Part shown: positions 63,323 through 64,000 of the stretch, piece after piece
How the letters are laid out: every line of letters begins with the position of its first letter
How positions within the stretch are numbered: position 1 is the stretch's first letter
Origin: Streptomyces sp. NBC_01283
Lineage (GTDB): Bacteria > Actinomycetota > Actinomycetes > Streptomycetales > Streptomycetaceae
Direction of reading: 5' to 3'
Length of the DNA stretch: 64,000 nt
NCBI RefSeq assembly: GCF_041435335.1
Contig: NZ_CP108430.1
Coordinates: forward strand, 6,981,001 to 7,045,000
Program-made: the position numbers and the translations under genes
The notes under the pieces: model-generated
Databases searched by the model: none
Told to the model about the DNA's origin: nothing
Seen by the model: only the letters and a program-made list of their open reading frames with translations

Positions 63323-63511
63323 ATGAGCATGGCCGTGATCGGCATGGTGGCCGGAATGGCGCTCGGCTTCGCCGGGTACTTCGGCGGGTTCGGGGCCTTT
63401 TTGCTGGTGGCCGCCCTGGGCGCCATAGGGTTTGTCGCCGGCCGGTTCCTTGAGGGGGACCTTGAGGTCGGCGACTTCTTCCGTACGCGTGGCGACGACC
63501 GGCGGCGGTGA
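63323..63511 (+). CDS. Small membrane protein of the Asp23 cluster (DUF2273-like)
   Basis: The 62-residue protein has one long or two short helices (residues 3-43, Gly/Ala-rich) and a charged tail (LEGDLEVGDFFRTRGDDRRR). Size and context match DUF2273/AmaP-type partners that anchor Asp23 to the membrane. AAGGAG precedes the ATG at 63323. The next gene starts 3 bp after its stop. Confidence 0.85.
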   Translation: MSMAVIGMVAGMALGFAGYFGGFGAFLLVAALGAIGFVAGRFLEGDLEVGDFFRTRGDDRRR

Positions 63512-63514
63512 GCC

Positions 63515-63859
63515 GTGGCGGCTCAGGTCGGGCCCGGGGAGCGCGGCGCGACCGTGATCGCCGACCGGGTCGTCGCGAAGATCGCGGCGCAGGCGGCCCG
63601 TGAGGCGCTGACGGAGGTGCCCGCGGACTGCTCGCCGCCGCACGCGACCGTCACCGTCCGCCATGACGTCGCCCGCGTCCGGGTCAGCGTCGAGCTCGAC
63701 TACCCCTCGGACATCGGCGGGCAGTGCGGTGCGGTGCGTCGCCAAGTCACCCAGCGGGTAAAGGCGTTGGCGGGGATGGAAGTGCCCGAGGTCGCGGTCC
63801 AGGTCGAGCGGCTGCACTCGGCACACGTGCGCGCCGCGAGGCAGGGGAGGACGCGATGA
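63515..63859 (+). CDS. Second, short Asp23-family protein
   Basis: The 114-residue product is a divergent Asp23 domain: GATVIADRVVAKIAAQAAREAL, then VTVRHDVARVRVSVELDYPSDIGGQCGAVRRQVTQRVKALAGMEVPEVAVQVERL. The YPSDI phrase replaces the usual YGVSI. It starts at the GTG at 63515 and overlaps the next gene by 4 nt (ATGA). It probably forms mixed oligomers with the first Asp23 protein. Confidence 0.88.
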   Translation: MAAQVGPGERGATVIADRVVAKIAAQAAREALTEVPADCSPPHATVTVRHDVARVRVSVELDYPSDIGGQCGAVRRQVTQRVKALAGMEVPEVAVQVERLHSAHVRAARQGRTR

Positions 63860-64000
63860 GCGAGGCTCAGGGGCCTCAGGGAGCGGGCGGCGGTGGTGGC
63901 ACGCAGCCGCTGCCCGTCGTCGAACGCGCCGAGAGCGAACTCGACCAGTCGGCCTCCGCGGCGGCCTACGATCCGCCGCCCACGCTGGCCGACGAGACCA
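63856..64000 (+). CDS. Asp23-cluster protein, N-terminus only
   Basis: The first 48 codons lie in the window, and the gene continues off the right edge. The visible part (MSEAQGPQGAGGGGG, TQPLPVVERAESELDQSAS) is a disordered hydrophilic head. By position, overlapping the short Asp23 gene, it is probably the membrane-anchored DUF6286-type member of Streptomyces alkaline-shock operons. That identity cannot be checked here. Confidence 0.6.
   Translation, partial: MSEAQGPQGAGGGGGTQPLPVVERAESELDQSASAAAYDPPPTLADET

Overview
The window is high-GC actinobacterial DNA and almost certainly comes from the chromosomal core of a Streptomyces. The signs are many GTG/TTG starts, 4-nt ATGA/GTGA overlaps in long operons, a LAETG-type sortase substrate, an Asp23 gene cluster, an ectABCD locus, and a 73-residue HTH protein matching the Streptomyces nucleoid protein Gbn. 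From the ectoine genes through cobalamin, PitH-type phosphate transport and gbn, the order resembles what I remember of the S. coelicolor SCO1838-SCO1867 neighbourhood. No rRNA, tRNA, prophage, IS element or CRISPR array was seen.

Positions 1-24 kb are mixed metabolism and regulation. An aldarate/uronate pathway is split over two loci: a partial uronate-dehydrogenase-like gene and kdgD with a coupled unknown gene at the left edge, then an IclR regulator, a ketoglutarate-semialdehyde dehydrogenase and a DUF1349 gene at 14.2-17.2 kb. Between and after these lie an S37 peptidase, two MFS exporters, a HAD acid phosphatase, a CPBP/PadR/HAAS operon whose CPBP member lacks catalytic residues, a PBP2-type transpeptidase, a membrane protein/histidine kinase/response regulator operon, a GlxA-type regulator, a FrnE-like DsbA protein, a class V aminotransferase, and an ECF sigma factor with an anti-sigma fusion protein.

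Positions 24.4-28.0 kb (minus strand) hold ectABCD, with strong hairpins between the last genes and a 17-bp tandem repeat over the ectD stop codon. Positions 28.3-32.6 kb hold a DinB-like protein, a PLP enzyme, an amidohydrolase and the LAETG-anchored surface protein.

Positions 32.8-51.3 kb hold a cobalamin pathway in two minus-strand operons separated by a plus-strand ZIP metal transporter. Operon 1 (cobD-cobQ-cobN-chlID-cobO-cobB-cobI) is preceded by a cobalamin riboswitch. Operon 2 (cobM-cobL-cbiG/cobJ-cobH-cbiX-cobC) has no visible riboswitch. Both an early chelatase (CbiX) and a late one (CobN plus ChlID) are encoded. To the right, a phosphate transporter and a small membrane protein lie behind a PHO-box-like repeat and end at a perfect hairpin terminator.

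Positions 53.3-64 kb hold a class II aldolase, an alpha/beta hydrolase, an unrecognised Streptomyces-type protein, a neutral zinc metallopeptidase, a PQQ-like protein, an ABC-F ATPase with a 7-codon upstream ORF, gbn behind a GATC cluster, an enoyl-CoA hydratase, and an Asp23/alkaline-shock cluster cut by the window end.
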